Assembly (NCBI GenBank): GCA_905250025.1
Contig: CAJNOJ010000156.1
Coordinates: 183,263-247,262, forward strand
Reading direction: 5' to 3'
Origin: Adineta ricciae
Taxonomy: Eukaryota; Rotifera; Eurotatoria; Adinetida; Adinetidae
DNA length: 64,000 nucleotides
Part shown: piece after piece, positions 63,500 through 64,000 of the stretch
Layout: each line of letters opens with the position of its first letter
Position numbering within the stretch: position 1 is the first letter of the stretch
Translations under genes and position numbers: made by a program
Notes under the pieces: model-generated
What the model was told of the DNA's origin: nothing
Seen by the model: the letters and a program-made list of their open reading frames with translations, nothing else
Databases searched by the model: none

Positions 63500-64000
63500 C
63501 TCCTTACGACGTGGTAGCGATCAGTCGCATATATTTCGTTCGATAAGATTAAAACAGAGTATACACCCTCTGCACTTTTTCTCTCAATCTCTCTCCAACC
63601 TCGAACCTCGGTCCAAATCGAAGACTTGAGAATCTCTCGTTCCCGAAGATTATCTGGTACAAATCATCCCAAGCGCCAGATCTTCAATAAAGGTAAGTCG
63701 CTCGACTGCAGAAATGCCTGCTAAAGCAGGAGGTGGTACTGGCGCAAGCCGGTCGAGAAGAAACATAAACGCTGACAACAAAGCACAACAGTCCGCCACG
63801 ACACAACAAAATGAACACGTTGGCAGAAGCTCAATAGCGAAAACAACAAGCCAACCAAAATTTAACATTGCACCTCTGGTTTTAGAGGGAGCTAAAATCA
63901 ACAAAATTCAACTGAATGACATCCTTAAACAACACTTAAGCGATGTTAGAATAACAGATATCCAACTGAGCCGTACAGGAATTTTCACACTATATTCGGC
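63500..64000 (+). mobile_element. 5' end of a non-LTR (LINE-like) retrotransposon
   Basis: Base composition becomes richer in C and G from about 63500, with a CT-rich untranslated leader, then a long open frame from 63714 that runs off the window. No terminal repeat is visible here. The element boundary at the left is a guess from composition. The identification rests on the first 95 residues of the open frame. Confidence 0.5.
63714..64000 (+). CDS. Retrotransposon ORF1-like protein, N-terminal part
   Basis: ATG at 63714; the frame is open to the right edge (95 complete codons). A basic, Gln/Thr/Ser-rich start (PAKAGGGTGASRSRRN) is followed by a folded-looking segment (FNIAPLVLEGAKINKIQLND). 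The sequence LSRTGIFTLYS ends it. This resembles ORF1 nucleic-acid-binding proteins of LINE-type elements known from rotifers, but the diagnostic zinc knuckle or RRM would lie beyond the window. Codon use is richer in G/C than in neighbouring host genes. Confidence 0.5.
   Translation, partial: MPAKAGGGTGASRSRRNINADNKAQQSATTQQNEHVGRSSIAKTTSQPKFNIAPLVLEGAKINKIQLNDILKQHLSDVRITDIQLSRTGIFTLYS

Overview
The window is animal nuclear DNA from a compact genome. It holds about 22 protein-coding genes in 64 kb, spliced by many introns of roughly 50-70 nt with GT..AG ends, in an AT-rich background full of short purine/pyrimidine runs. The gene content is metazoan: an Ig-superfamily lachesin-type adhesion protein, CUB/LDL-A and Ig receptors, VKORC1, EDEM1, nuclear hormone receptors and rhodopsin-like GPCRs. 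The small introns, local families of divergent nuclear receptors and GPCRs, a TMEM272-like protein and a non-LTR retrotransposon at the right edge suggest a rotifer, most likely a bdelloid (Adineta/Rotaria type). That placement is inference, not proven by any single marker. Most gene models below were built by hand: exon lengths sum to whole codons and reading phase is kept at each junction, unless stated otherwise.

Layout. 1-426: 3' end of a MANEA-type GH99 endomannosidase (+). 430-4376: long non-coding stretch with one possible gene remnant. 4377-15209 (+): an ARHGAP20-like RhoGAP, then VPS37 and VPS11 only 37 nt apart. 15341-16725 (-): CUB-LDLa membrane protein. 17393-20655 (+): 845-residue type I membrane protein not firmly recognised. 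22822-24062 (+): Myb/SANT-like DNA-binding protein. 24750-25268 (-): CISD3-like iron-sulfur protein. 25602-26070 (+): ribosomal protein eL36. 26792-29629 (+): four-Ig-domain receptor with a problem at its membrane exon. 30307-31546 (+): TMEM272-like protein. 31643-34551 (-): lachesin-like GPI protein.

35381-43531 (-) is a tandem cluster of three intact nuclear receptors and one pseudogene, all with the same three-exon plan. 44686-47858 (-): VKORC1 and EDEM1. 48328-49025 (+): ribosomal protein eL28. 49400-51356 (-): MFSD11/UNC93-like transporter. 52447-58159 (+) is a tight same-strand run: a SAM-domain protein, SIRT2-like deacylase, D-aspartate/D-amino-acid oxidase and coatomer zeta. 59427-62972 (+): two tandem paralogous GPCRs. 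From about 63500 a non-LTR retrotransposon begins and runs off the edge.

Functional links are mostly housekeeping: VPS37 (ESCRT-I) and VPS11 (HOPS/CORVET) both act in endosome-to-lysosome sorting, and EDEM1, VKORC1 and MANEA act in the ER/Golgi. Several ATGs sit just downstream of a good 3' splice site with no visible donor nearby. This fits either 5'UTR introns or spliced-leader trans-splicing. The most interesting items are the VPS37-VPS11 pair (candidate dicistronic unit), a gene-conversion-like patch inside a nuclear receptor pseudogene, and a nuclear receptor subfamily that ends in a conserved Leu-Trp rather than a normal AF-2 helix.
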